A stretch of 64,000 nt of DNA from contig CBDFFW010000001.1 of assembly GCA_965246945.1 (NCBI GenBank), forward strand, positions 1,550,001-1,614,000, in the 5' to 3' direction. The translations under genes and the position numbers were made by a program. This DNA is from CBDFFW01 sp965246945 (GTDB lineage: Bacteria; Pseudomonadota; Alphaproteobacteria; UBA11073). Of this stretch, positions 44,407 to 54,100 are shown in pieces. Position 1 is the stretch's first letter. Each line of letters opens with the position of its first letter. Under the pieces are notes generated by a model. It was given only the letters and a program-made list of their open reading frames with translations, was not told the origin of the DNA and searched no databases.

Positions 44407-44422
44407 AGTTTCACGTGAAACA
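44407..44422. promoter_or_regulatory. parS-like centromere site
   Basis: AGTTTCACGTGAAACA matches the ParB-binding consensus TGTTTCACGTGAAACA at 15 of 16 positions and has the perfect 14-base palindrome. It lies in the 211-base non-coding gap before the pilin genes. Chromosomal parS sites are usually clustered around the replication origin. Confidence 0.8.
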
Positions 44423-44549
44423 TTTTATAAACACTTGAATAATCGTCATAACATACAAAAGTATGTTAAAGAAATATTAAGATCTTTACAACCTGTGGTT
44501 AATAAATAGCACGTAAAATTAACTCTAGATAGTTCATCTGGAGAGAAAC

Positions 44550-45122
44550 ATGAAACATATTACCCCTTCAAGTTTAAGCGCCATTGCCGCTTTAACCCTA
44601 CCTTTTATTGCCACACAGGCATTGGCCGCAACCCAAGGCACATTAGGTGCTACCTCAACCGGTTCAGCCAATATCAGCGTAACCAAATCGGTCCAGGCGC
44701 AAATCAGCGATTTGTCGGATATGACTTTATCGAATTGGAGCATTGGCGGCGGCGCTGTTACTTTATACAGCAATGTCTGCGTCTATTCTTCAACCGGCAG
44801 TTATTATGTCACTGCCAGCGGCAGCGGTACCAGCAATGCCTTCACGATTGCCAGCAGCAGCCGTACCTTGCCTTACTCCGTCACTTGGAATGCTGGCGGC
44901 GCGGGCGCGATTGGCAATACCGGTACTTCGCTAACTGCGGCCACGCAATCGGCCAGCCCGTTTGCCAATGCGGCCACGGCCAGTGCCACTTGCAGTGGGG
45001 GGGGCGCGTCCAATGATACAGCACGGGTCGTTGTCGGTATCACCTCCACCGATATGACCGCCGCAACCGCCAGCGCCACGCCCTATACCGGCACGCTGAC
45101 CATGCTGATTACCCCATACTAA
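44550..45122 (+). CDS. Secreted pilin-like subunit of a chaperone-usher locus
   Basis: A 190-residue protein with a signal peptide (about 1-27, cleavage near ALAATQ). The mature part is Ser/Thr/Ala/Gly-rich and beta, with VQAQISDLSDMTLSNW, a CVYSSTG segment, a second cysteine in SATCSGGG and the closing TPYTGTLTMLITPY. This is the pattern of subunits of archaic or alternate chaperone-usher pili (spore-coat-U-like). The last beta strand is suited to donor-strand exchange. It is the first gene of the cluster; GGAGAG at 44540-44545 is the ribosome site. The next gene starts 2 bases later and encodes a paralogue. Confidence 0.75.
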   Translation: MKHITPSSLSAIAALTLPFIATQALAATQGTLGATSTGSANISVTKSVQAQISDLSDMTLSNWSIGGGAVTLYSNVCVYSSTGSYYVTASGSGTSNAFTIASSSRTLPYSVTWNAGGAGAIGNTGTSLTAATQSASPFANAATASATCSGGGASNDTARVVVGITSTDMTAATASATPYTGTLTMLITPY

Positions 45123-45124
45123 AA

Positions 45125-45613
45125 ATGCGGTTACTGCTTACCCTGTTATTGATTTGCTGTCTTGGTACCCACCCAGCCTATGCGCTTGGCGGGGTGGCTG
45201 CGCAGATTACGAATATCAGTGATTTTAATTTGCCCAATTGGGGCATTGGCGATCCAGCGCTTAGCGCCTCGATGGATATTTGTATTTATGCCATCAATGT
45301 AGTGCCCGTGGGCAGCTATGCCATTACCGTGACGAGCAGCAATGGCAGCTATGTGCTCAAAAAAGGCACCCAAACCATTCCTTATAGTTTGTATTGGAAT
45401 GATGGCGGTGTTGGTAATTTAAGTTCATCGGCTGGTACGCAATTAAGTGACGGCGTTAAGCTTAGTAATCGTGCGAATGCTAATATACTGTCAACTAGTT
45501 GTGCTGCTGGGCTTAATGCCCGCCTGACCATTAAGATTACGCAAGCGGCGATGACGGCGGCTTTGGCTGGTACTTACACCGATACGATCACCCTATTGCT
45601 GTCGCCGGATTAA
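45125..45613 (+). CDS. Second pilin-like subunit, paralogue of the preceding gene
   Basis: A 162-residue protein with a signal peptide (about 1-21, ending PAYA-LGG). The mature part repeats the layout of the upstream subunit: AAQITNISDFNLPNWGIGD, a CIYAINVV segment, TIPYSLYWNDGGVGNL, a later Cys (STSCAAGL) and a final LAGTYTDTITLLLSPD strand. The two products probably arose by duplication and may be the major and tip or base subunits. It is located between the first subunit and the usher with 2-3 base gaps. Confidence 0.72.
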   Translation: MRLLLTLLLICCLGTHPAYALGGVAAQITNISDFNLPNWGIGDPALSASMDICIYAINVVPVGSYAITVTSSNGSYVLKKGTQTIPYSLYWNDGGVGNLSSSAGTQLSDGVKLSNRANANILSTSCAAGLNARLTIKITQAAMTAALAGTYTDTITLLLSPD

Positions 45614-45616
45614 AAG

Positions 45617-48025
45617 ATGCGGCGCGTTAATCACCATCTTTCATTGGCAGCTCGCACAGTTTTGGCGAGCTTCTTGGTATTAATAGGGAGTATGTATGCA
45701 GCCCAGGCCGATTTGGTAAAAGTGGACGGCATTCCCGATGGCTTCGAACAATTGGCCGCACCACGCCTTACCCAGGTTAGCGTTAGTTACGGCGGTGAAA
45801 ATCTCGGTAGTTTTTCTGCGCATTTTACCCCCAGCAGTTTTCAGTTTGATGCGCCTGCTGAAGTGATTAAAAATATTCCAGCGATTAAATCGCCGGCGCT
45901 AATAAAAGACGTGATGGCCACCGCGATGCCCAGCCATACAGAATTATTATGCACTGTTAAACACAGCGAAGGCTGCGGTAATTTACTGCCCGATATTACC
46001 GGTGTGATTTTTGATGAAAACCAGCAGAGCGTAGAATTATTTATCAACCCCAAATATTTAAGCGTGGTGGCTGATGGCAAAAAACGCTATCTGCCCTTGC
46101 CGGCACAAGGATTTTCCTCCGTCTATGCATTTAATGGTGCGGTGAACGGGAACACCAATGGCCAGCCCAATTATAGCGTGCAGAACAATGCTATTCTGGC
46201 CTGGGGCGAAAAGAAGTTAGATGCGGATACCAGTATGACCAATCGCGGACTGCGCTTTGATACTACGGCGGCCAGCATTGAACGGCACGGTTGGAGCAGC
46301 ACGGGTGGTTTGTTTCGCAGCCAAGCCATGCAATTGGTGAGCGATCATGACATGGCCGGCTTTTCTTATGCCACCTCCCGCCGCACGCGCCTAGATGCTT
46401 ATAAAACCGAGGGTAATCCCGTGATTGTGTATTTGCCGCGCCGGTCATTTGTTTCCATTTACCGGGAAGGCAGGTTGTTATCTTCTCAAACTTATGAAGC
46501 CGGCAACCAAACTGTAGATACCAGCGAATTGCCGGATGGTGCATATAATATTGAATTACGCATTCAAGATGCCGATGGGCAAACCCGTACCGAACAACGC
46601 TTTTTTGCCAAGAACCCGGAAATTCCCGCTGCCGATGCGTCGGAATATTATATGCAGGCCGGTGTTATCCGGAAGGCCGCCAATGATGATAGCACTTTGC
46701 CGCAATTAACCAGCGAACCACTGCTGCGCGTTGGCACCGTTCGGCGTTTGAATGATAGCACTGGTTTTAATGCGAGTGTGCTGGGGGTTAAAGACCGCGC
46801 GGTAAGCGAAACAGGATTTTTCTGGCTGCATGAAGGCACGCAGTTGCGCAGTACTTTTCTGGCTTCTTCACGCGGTGATTTGGGTTGGCAAAGTGGCTTT
46901 ATGCAAAGTTTGGGCAAGCTTAATGCATCGGCCGATTTTCGGCGGGTTTGGGCGCAAGACGCGATGCGCATTGATAATGAAACCTGGTTGAATACCATTA
47001 CCCAAGCCACCGGCACCTTTAGTTATGCTTTAAATATGAATTTAAGTTTAGGCCTGCGCGCCAGTTATATTAGAGATGCGCAAAATCCGGCCGTCACTTC
47101 GGTTGGTCCCTATGCCGATTGGCGTTTATGGCAGCGCGGTGAAAGCACCCTTGGCCTCTCTGCCAATTATGCCAAAACAGGTGATCAGAATGATGGCAGT
47201 ATTTTTCTGAACTTCTCTTACAAATTTGGCGATTACGGCATAACCAGTTCGGCTGGGAATAGTTTTGGCTCCGCCAATCAAGGGCCAATTGGCAATGCGC
47301 GTATTTGGCATAACCGCGTACAACCGGATGACACTTTATTGGTTGGCGCTGGCATTAATGCCGATCAAAAAAGCAAATCGGTTAATGCCGATGCCGATTG
47401 GCAAAATACGATGGGCCGGTTGCGCGGCAGCGTGCAACAAGCGATTAGCGGCGGCAATGATGGTTTGGGCTATGGCGGCAATTTTGCCGTGAATGCCATG
47501 CAGTTACAAGACGAGGTACATCTGGGCGGCAGCCAAAATGATACCAGTGCTGTTTTAATTGAAACAGACGGCGATACTAAGGGTCCTTTAAAGATTTTCG
47601 TGAATGGGGTTGAGCGGAGCAAGATGGCAATCGGCGGCAAGCAGACTTTATATCTGACACCCTTTCATACCTATAAAATACGCGTCGCGCCCGCCCAAAG
47701 TGCATTATTGGATTATGACAATAAAGAACATAATGTCACGCTATACCCAGGTAATGTGGCCAAACTGCATTACACATTTAATCAATTTTATGTCGTGGTG
47801 GCGCAAATCAAAACACCAGATGGCCAACCACTGGTCGATGCTGTTTTGCAAGAAGGCAAAGCGCAAATCACCACTAACGCGCAGGGTCGTTTGCAAGCGG
47901 AACTGGCGCAACCTAAAACGCTAACCTTCGTTAAACCCGATCAAAGCCAATGCCAAGTGCAATTACCGGCGATGGCGGCAGCCAATGGCATTTTACTTTA
48001 TCGCGATGCTTTGATCTGCCAATAA
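45617..48025 (+). CDS. Outer-membrane usher of TcfC/CfaC (alternate) type
   Basis: An 802-residue usher with a signal peptide (about 1-32). DGIPDGFEQLAAPRLTQVSVSYGG is the N-terminal segment typical of TcfC-like ushers of CFA/I (alpha or alternate) pili. An Ig-like TcfC E-set domain follows (VNGNTNGQ...), then a long beta-barrel region (about 230-640), and a C-terminal domain with FVNGVERSKMAIGGKQTLYLTPFHTYKIRV and a final Cys pair. It forms the outer-membrane pore through which subunits are assembled. It follows the second subunit by 3 bases. No separate large adhesin gene is seen. Confidence 0.82.
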   Translation: MRRVNHHLSLAARTVLASFLVLIGSMYAAQADLVKVDGIPDGFEQLAAPRLTQVSVSYGGENLGSFSAHFTPSSFQFDAPAEVIKNIPAIKSPALIKDVMATAMPSHTELLCTVKHSEGCGNLLPDITGVIFDENQQSVELFINPKYLSVVADGKKRYLPLPAQGFSSVYAFNGAVNGNTNGQPNYSVQNNAILAWGEKKLDADTSMTNRGLRFDTTAASIERHGWSSTGGLFRSQAMQLVSDHDMAGFSYATSRRTRLDAYKTEGNPVIVYLPRRSFVSIYREGRLLSSQTYEAGNQTVDTSELPDGAYNIELRIQDADGQTRTEQRFFAKNPEIPAADASEYYMQAGVIRKAANDDSTLPQLTSEPLLRVGTVRRLNDSTGFNASVLGVKDRAVSETGFFWLHEGTQLRSTFLASSRGDLGWQSGFMQSLGKLNASADFRRVWAQDAMRIDNETWLNTITQATGTFSYALNMNLSLGLRASYIRDAQNPAVTSVGPYADWRLWQRGESTLGLSANYAKTGDQNDGSIFLNFSYKFGDYGITSSAGNSFGSANQGPIGNARIWHNRVQPDDTLLVGAGINADQKSKSVNADADWQNTMGRLRGSVQQAISGGNDGLGYGGNFAVNAMQLQDEVHLGGSQNDTSAVLIETDGDTKGPLKIFVNGVERSKMAIGGKQTLYLTPFHTYKIRVAPAQSALLDYDNKEHNVTLYPGNVAKLHYTFNQFYVVVAQIKTPDGQPLVDAVLQEGKAQITTNAQGRLQAELAQPKTLTFVKPDQSQCQVQLPAMAAANGILLYRDALICQ

Positions 48026-48031
48026 ATAATA

Positions 48032-48712
48032 CTAATCCCATTTTTTTTCAGCCGTGGTTTGGCCGTCCCATACAGAATATTGCACGGCTGTATTTAAAGG
48101 CAGTGTAACCTTATTGGTTTGCTCGGGATAAACCCGCATAACCGGCGGTGTTTCACATTTATCATTCACACATTGCTGGCCAGCTTGAAATAAAATATCG
48201 GTATTGCCAGTATTTTGTATCGTGAAAGTTTTTCCTGTGCGGTTCGCTTTATAATCGGGTTGCAGCGGCGTTGGACGGACAATGACTAAAACTTCATAAC
48301 CCACTAAAATTTTTAACCCCAACTTGCCATTACCATTTAAACCTTTAATAACCGGTTTGATTGCCACACGATAAATATGCTCTTCTGCATCCGGTGCTTT
48401 CAACAACACAAAGCGCAGCACTTTATGGGCACCGGCCGGTAAAATGGTTTTATCCGGTGTTACCAATAATCCGGCTTTACTAGGATTATCCAATACCTGG
48501 CGTCGTTCATCTGGCATTCCTGGGTGAATAACTTCGGTTACTTCGCTGGCGATATAATCACCCTCCTGCCCGCGGCCGATCAGCTCAATATCCTGCTGAT
48601 GCGGACTATCGGCGGTAAATTCAATCACGGCATTGCTGATCAAAAACTCAGCCCTAGCCGGTTGAGCGATAAACAAACCTAAGATTAAGAAAGTTGCTAG
48701 GTGCCACAGCAT
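48032..48712 (-). CDS. Periplasmic pilus assembly chaperone
   Basis: A 226-residue protein with a signal peptide (about 1-20, PARA-EF). The mature part has the two-Ig layout of chaperone-usher chaperones: SNAVIEFTADSPHQQDIELIGRG in the first domain, LLVTPDKTILPAGAHKVLRFVLLKAP with the conserved Arg before the G1-strand region, and a second domain containing two cysteines (QQCVNDKCETP) that could be disulfide-linked. It folds the pilin subunits and delivers them to the usher. It is convergent with the usher gene (6-base gap), unlike the usual same-strand order, so it has its own promoter in the region around 48713-48836. Confidence 0.82.
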   Translation of the reverse strand: MLWHLATFLILGLFIAQPARAEFLISNAVIEFTADSPHQQDIELIGRGQEGDYIASEVTEVIHPGMPDERRQVLDNPSKAGLLVTPDKTILPAGAHKVLRFVLLKAPDAEEHIYRVAIKPVIKGLNGNGKLGLKILVGYEVLVIVRPTPLQPDYKANRTGKTFTIQNTGNTDILFQAGQQCVNDKCETPPVMRVYPEQTNKVTLPLNTAVQYSVWDGQTTAEKKWD

Positions 48713-48836
48713 TGCAATTATAGGTTGTAATAATTTTTTGCCTTACATTCAATCGTTTTTTAAAAAATTTTAGTTTGAAGCACTTTTGGACTACCGAAGC
48801 GCTTAGCTTATCGCTTTACTGTTGATAGCGATTCCA

Positions 48837-49979
48837 ATGCGTATTTTGCATGTTTTTCAATCTTACATGCCATCCACCCATGGCAATGTTGAGCAGATGA
48901 TTTATCAACTGTGTGAAGCAAGCCGCGCCCATGGGGTGCAAGCAGATGTGTTTACTTTAAGTTCAGCGCCTTACGGCAAACCACGCCAAGTTGCAGCCCA
49001 TTTTGTGCATGAGGCGAAAGCAGATGCTCGCAAGCGTTTTTCCATGGCTGCCTTGCAAGGGTTTCGAGCTTTGGCCAGGCAATATGATATTATTCATTAC
49101 CATTTTCCCTGGACTTTCGGATATTTACTCCATTTGATGGCGGGGCATGGCAAACCCACGGTGGTAACCCACCATACTGATCCAATCGGGGAAACAGTGC
49201 AAAACGCCTTGCATTATCCCTTGATGCAGCAATTTTTAAAAACGGTCGATTGCATCGTGACCACCTCGCCGCAATTGTGGCACACCAGTCCCTTATTGCG
49301 GCAACATGCCGATAAAAGTGCAGTTATACCCATTGGTATTGACCCTAATAATTGCCCGCCTGTGGATGCTAGCCGCATTGGTTATTGGCGCAAAAAATTA
49401 CCCAAGCGCTTTTTCTTATTTGCTGATCAATTAGAAGCCCATACGGGTCTGAATAATTTGTTGCGTGCGCAACAAAACTGCCATTACCCGTTGGTAATTG
49501 CTGGCACAGGGCCCAAACAAAAAACTTGGCAGCAAATGGCTAAGCGTTTGCGTTTAAAGAATGTGTATTTTCTTGGTGCCGTTTCCGATACCGATCAAAT
49601 GGTTATCTTAAATATGTGCGAAGCATTAGTGGTGCCTGGTATACGCCATGCAGGCGCACAGGATGTAACGCTTTTAGAAGCAGCCATGTTAGGCAAACCC
49701 ATCATCTCTTGCGAAATCGGTAACGGTACCAGTTGGGTTAATATTCATGGCAAAACGGGGATTATGGTGCCGCCCAAATCCTCTATTCACTTACAAGAAG
49801 CGTTGGATATTCTGTGGCAAAATCCGTTTGTTAGCCGCAAATTAGGCACCGAAGCCCAGCGGCGCTTTCATGAAAAACTAACCGCCGATCGCATGGCCGA
49901 ACGTTATACCAATCTTTACACAGCGCTGCTAGGGATTAAACGCACACCTTTACTAAGCTATCAAAAATCGGCTGCTTAG
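48837..49979 (+). CDS. Family 4-type glycosyltransferase
   Basis: A 380-residue GT-B glycosyltransferase. RILHVFQSYMPSTHGNVEQM starts the N-terminal Rossmann fold; the C-terminal half has the donor-binding pattern of GT4: LVIAGTGPKQKTW, VYFLGAVSDTDQM, and VTLLEAAMLGKPIISCEIGNGTSWV with the EAxxxGKP glutamate. The sugar donor is unknown. I chose ATG 48837 over a TTG at 48822. It opens a rightward glycan locus; the next gene starts directly at its stop. Confidence 0.85.
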   Translation: MRILHVFQSYMPSTHGNVEQMIYQLCEASRAHGVQADVFTLSSAPYGKPRQVAAHFVHEAKADARKRFSMAALQGFRALARQYDIIHYHFPWTFGYLLHLMAGHGKPTVVTHHTDPIGETVQNALHYPLMQQFLKTVDCIVTTSPQLWHTSPLLRQHADKSAVIPIGIDPNNCPPVDASRIGYWRKKLPKRFFLFADQLEAHTGLNNLLRAQQNCHYPLVIAGTGPKQKTWQQMAKRLRLKNVYFLGAVSDTDQMVILNMCEALVVPGIRHAGAQDVTLLEAAMLGKPIISCEIGNGTSWVNIHGKTGIMVPPKSSIHLQEALDILWQNPFVSRKLGTEAQRRFHEKLTADRMAERYTNLYTALLGIKRTPLLSYQKSAA

Positions 49980-51158
49980 ATGGATATTGTTGTCTGTTCG
50001 CACCTAAAAGATTTCCAGCTACTAAATTTATTTTTTCAAAGTTACGATCTTTATTATCACGACAAAGCTCAATTGATTTTATTTATTTGGCGCTGGGAAC
50101 AAACCTATTTGGATCAATTGCACCAGCCCATTGGCCTGCGTGTTATCTATAAAGATGATGTTCCAGAACTTAATTCAGGCGATGATTTTCGCAATCAACT
50201 CTATTTAAAGTTAATTGCTTATCGTTATGCGCAAAGCGAATATTTTTTGGTTTGCGATTCCGATTTTCTATTTTGTGCCCCGACTTACGCAAAAGACTTT
50301 TTTGATAAAGATAATAAGCCATATTGGTTCATTCAAAATTGGGTTAAAGAATACAATGTTTGGCGTGAAGGCACTGAAGCTATTTTAAAACACGATATCG
50401 CATATGAATTTATGGCGATGTCGCAATATCTTTTGAAGAAATCAATTTTAGCATCTTTAGATAATGATTGTCAGCTGCAGCAATTATTGATACAGCCGAA
50501 TGCCAGTGAATTTGTACTTTATGGTGCTTATGTTTATTATCATCCAACTTTCCATGATGTTTATCATTGGCAGTTCCGTGGTGATTATCGGGTTTTACCG
50601 ATTACCCATAATGTTAATCAAATTGCACATGGCTATCTTGAACTTGATCAAACAACGAAATTCGAAGATTTTAAGCTATTTAAATTGCTGGCTTTTTGGT
50701 CACATTGGAATTTAGCGGCCATCAAAATGGCTGAATTTTTTGAAGCCAGTCAATTAATGCATTTTGGTAAGATTAAAAAAATATCCTTTACAGAAAAAAA
50801 CTTAAATTTTGGTTTGATGAAAAAAACAATTAGCCATTGGCAAGCTTTCATAACCGGGGTTGATGCCGATGGCTGGGTGCAGCACCATATACAATTATTA
50901 ATAGCAGACCCAGATATAAAAAACTTAACCCTGCACTGTGAAGTCCCAGGTCATATTAATGGTACTTATAATCCAATTATCATCAAGATAGATGCTAAAA
51001 TATATATCTTAGAGCCAGGCTTGCAAACTTTAAATATTGATTTGTTTGAAACCACGTATCCGCAACCTTTAAATTTAAATATAAGTGGCGGATTTGTGGC
51101 ACCAGGGCTAGATACCCGCCAATTACGTTTTCGCCTGCTGGATATTACTTGCGATTAG
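49980..51158 (+). CDS. DUF6492-like putative glycosyltransferase
   Basis: A 392-residue protein. The N-terminal domain resembles DUF6492/GT-A-like proteins: MDIVVCSHLKDFQLLNLFF, then YFLVCDSDFLFCAPTY with a DSD (DxD-like metal motif) near residue 93. Further elements are WFIQNWVKEYNVW and a second half (about 290-392) of beta type without a name. It starts with zero gap after the GT4 gene, so both act in one pathway, probably adding sugars to a surface polymer. Assignment as an enzyme is tentative. Confidence 0.6.
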   Translation: MDIVVCSHLKDFQLLNLFFQSYDLYYHDKAQLILFIWRWEQTYLDQLHQPIGLRVIYKDDVPELNSGDDFRNQLYLKLIAYRYAQSEYFLVCDSDFLFCAPTYAKDFFDKDNKPYWFIQNWVKEYNVWREGTEAILKHDIAYEFMAMSQYLLKKSILASLDNDCQLQQLLIQPNASEFVLYGAYVYYHPTFHDVYHWQFRGDYRVLPITHNVNQIAHGYLELDQTTKFEDFKLFKLLAFWSHWNLAAIKMAEFFEASQLMHFGKIKKISFTEKNLNFGLMKKTISHWQAFITGVDADGWVQHHIQLLIADPDIKNLTLHCEVPGHINGTYNPIIIKIDAKIYILEPGLQTLNIDLFETTYPQPLNLNISGGFVAPGLDTRQLRFRLLDITCD

Positions 51159-51196
51159 TTTGTTGCAATCGTCTTCCGTTTGTTTAAACAAGACGG

Positions 51197-54100
51197 ATGC
51201 TTGCCTTTATCACAACCATTTTATTATTTGGTTTCTTTGGTTTTACCGGTCACGCCCTGCTTATTTCATGCCTGCCGCGCATGCGTGCTATCCCGCGGGC
51301 ACTTTTAGCGCCTGCCGTTGGGGTTGCAACTGTTATTTTACCCGTTTTCATGCTTAACCGCTGGGGCATTCCAGTTAAAGATTTTGGTCTTTATCTGGCA
51401 ATTGCTTTGTTTTTAGTTGGTGGCATTGTTCATTTTGTTAAAAAGCCAATTTTTCCTCATAAGCAATTAACACCTTTTATGTTGATACTCTTAATAGGTT
51501 TGTTATTGGCCGCTTGGCCGATGCTGCTTTATGGTTTTGACTGGGTCAGCTTTTCAAACGACGATATGGCCAATTATGCTTTAGGTGCGACGCGTTTTCT
51601 AAATCACCCTTATTTAACTGCTCCTGATTTCGATGTTTTTTATCAGGGTAAAGATTATACCATGGTTTATTGGTATATGCATGCGCTGGGCGGGTCACGG
51701 GCTGGTAGTGAATTGATGCTCGCTTTTGTTTGTGCGGTGACAAAATTAAATGCCCACCAAACATTCATGCTAACCATCATTGCCTTGCATATTGCATTAT
51801 TAAGCGCCGCTACTGCTTTCGTTGCTAGCTTTACTGCCTCACGCAAACGGGCGCTGTTCACCATGATGCTGTTGGCAATTTCGCCAATGGGTTGCCTTGG
51901 TGCACTTTATCAGCTAATTGGCCAGGTTGGTGGTTTGGGATTAAGCATTGCCAGCGGCGTTTTACTATCAAAAAATTATCGTTACAAAAATCTATGGCAA
52001 TTATTGGGACAAATTGTTCCAATTGGTGTTTTAGTGTCAGCATTATTGGTTTGGTATCCAGAAATTTTACCGTTTTTAGGATTAAGCTGGTTCATTTATA
52101 TTGCGGTTAATCTGTTCAAAAATACTGGTGTTACTTTGAAATATAAAATTACCCCAGCAATATTGGGTGGTGTAATCTGTATTATACTTTTAAACAAATA
52201 TTTTTTAATCGCTTTATCTTTTTTAATTGGTCAAACCGGCGGTAACTTTAACTTCCATCACGATTTATCTACTTCGCTTTTCCCCTACTTTTTAGTGCCA
52301 TCAGGCCTGGCCATTATTTGGGGCATGATTCCCTTATTGACCAGCGTTAATGATGCGTTGTTAATTATCCCTATTGCGGCCGCAATCATCTTAAGTTTGT
52401 GGTTGGCTTATTCACTTTTCAAATATATGCGACGGAATTATTTTGCTGCGTTTATGGCAACCATTATGGTGACAGTGGCATTAATCTTATTTTTCTTACG
52501 CAGCGATTTTGGCTTGTACAAAATGGTCATGTATCTTCAGCCATTTATTTGGTGCGTAATGGGTATTGCCATCTTCAATGTTTTAAAGCCGCCTTATTTA
52601 AAATTAAAATACGCGCTGCTGGCTATTTTCATTGTGTGTAATTTATATGCTCAATTGAATTTCACTTTAAAAAGCACTGGGGAATTTACCGGTGGGTTAA
52701 ATGAAGTGCCACGTGCTTCGGCATTAAAGATCAACCGGCAATTTGCAGAATTGGCCACAACCAAATTAGAAGTTGGTCAAAGTTATATCAGTGATACTTC
52801 CAACTTGGTGCTCGCCAAATTCGAAGCATTATATACGATTGGCAAACAGGTTATTTTCCCAAGCCGTGACTTTTTCATTATGATTTCCAATGTTCACCCG
52901 ATTGGTGATTTAATTGGTGTGTTGAAAAATGATTTTGAGCTTTATAAGGAAAATGCCGGTGGTTATAAATTTTCAGAACTTTATGAAATTGATTATGGCA
53001 AATACCACAATGCGTTTTTCTTTCCGCGTTATTTGACCACTGGATTCAATCAAAGCAAAATGATTGTCACCAATCAAAAACAAACAATTTTGAATTCATA
53101 TTATAGTAAACCCGCCACTGAAAAATATTTCGACGTTACCCAGCCAAAAAATCAATTGTTGTTTATTCATTCGAAATTAGGCGCGCATTATTATTCCTAT
53201 GACCGGAAAATCGTATCGTTTTATCAGCTTGAGGATGATCCGATGTTTGCCGGTCAGCAGTTTTCTGGCTTCGGTGAACACGCTTTATTCACAGCGTTTA
53301 ATCCCACACCCAAAGCGCATATTTTAATGGAAGCGACCAATACAGTAATGAAGCAGTTCGATGCGGAATTGCCCAAACCGCAAATTATCGGGAAAAATAC
53401 TGTGTCTTTAAATTTTGTTGGCCGTGGCACGGGGCGTGTGGTTTCTGCATCAGTTGATTTCCTTAAATTCCACAATATGGATTTATTTGCCTTTGATGCC
53501 AACCGCCCGCCAAAACAGTTTTTATATAATCGTTCCGGTTTAATGAATTTATATGGCCGCGATGTTAATTTGGATAACCGTTGGCTGACGACTTTTAGCC
53601 GCGATATCTCTTTGATCTCAGATGAAGAATATAAAAACTTCAAACCGCCAAGTGCTTTGCAGAAATTCCCGGCTGATTTGGCCAATAAGCAGCTAGAATA
53701 TTCGGGTATCTATGAGGACGGCTGGATTTCTGAGCAATCATTTTTCATGCTGACACCAACTGCCAATTCACAAAAATTTATGTTAAAAGGCGTAGTGCCT
53801 TTAATTGATAATCCAGACTATAAAGAAACGATAACAATTAAAATCGCTGGCAAGGTTCGCGCTACCCAAGAATTAAAAGTGGGTGAATTTATGGTTGAAA
53901 TTCCGCTGACTAAAACTGAACGTCAGCAAGTAAAATTACGGGTCGATATTGAATTCAACAAATTTCAACTGCTGACCAGCAAAAATCCTTTTGCCGCGCA
54001 AGATGGCCGCATAACAGGCGGGTTAATCCACTATTTAGGATTTAGTGATGAGCCGCTTAGTTCGACTGCCGAGAACCGTGACTTCCAACCACCTACTGCA

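Noticed and set aside
44735..45079. Overlapping open frames within the first pilin gene
   Set aside because: They arise from the GC-rich repetitive codons of the pilin gene and show no protein-like pattern.
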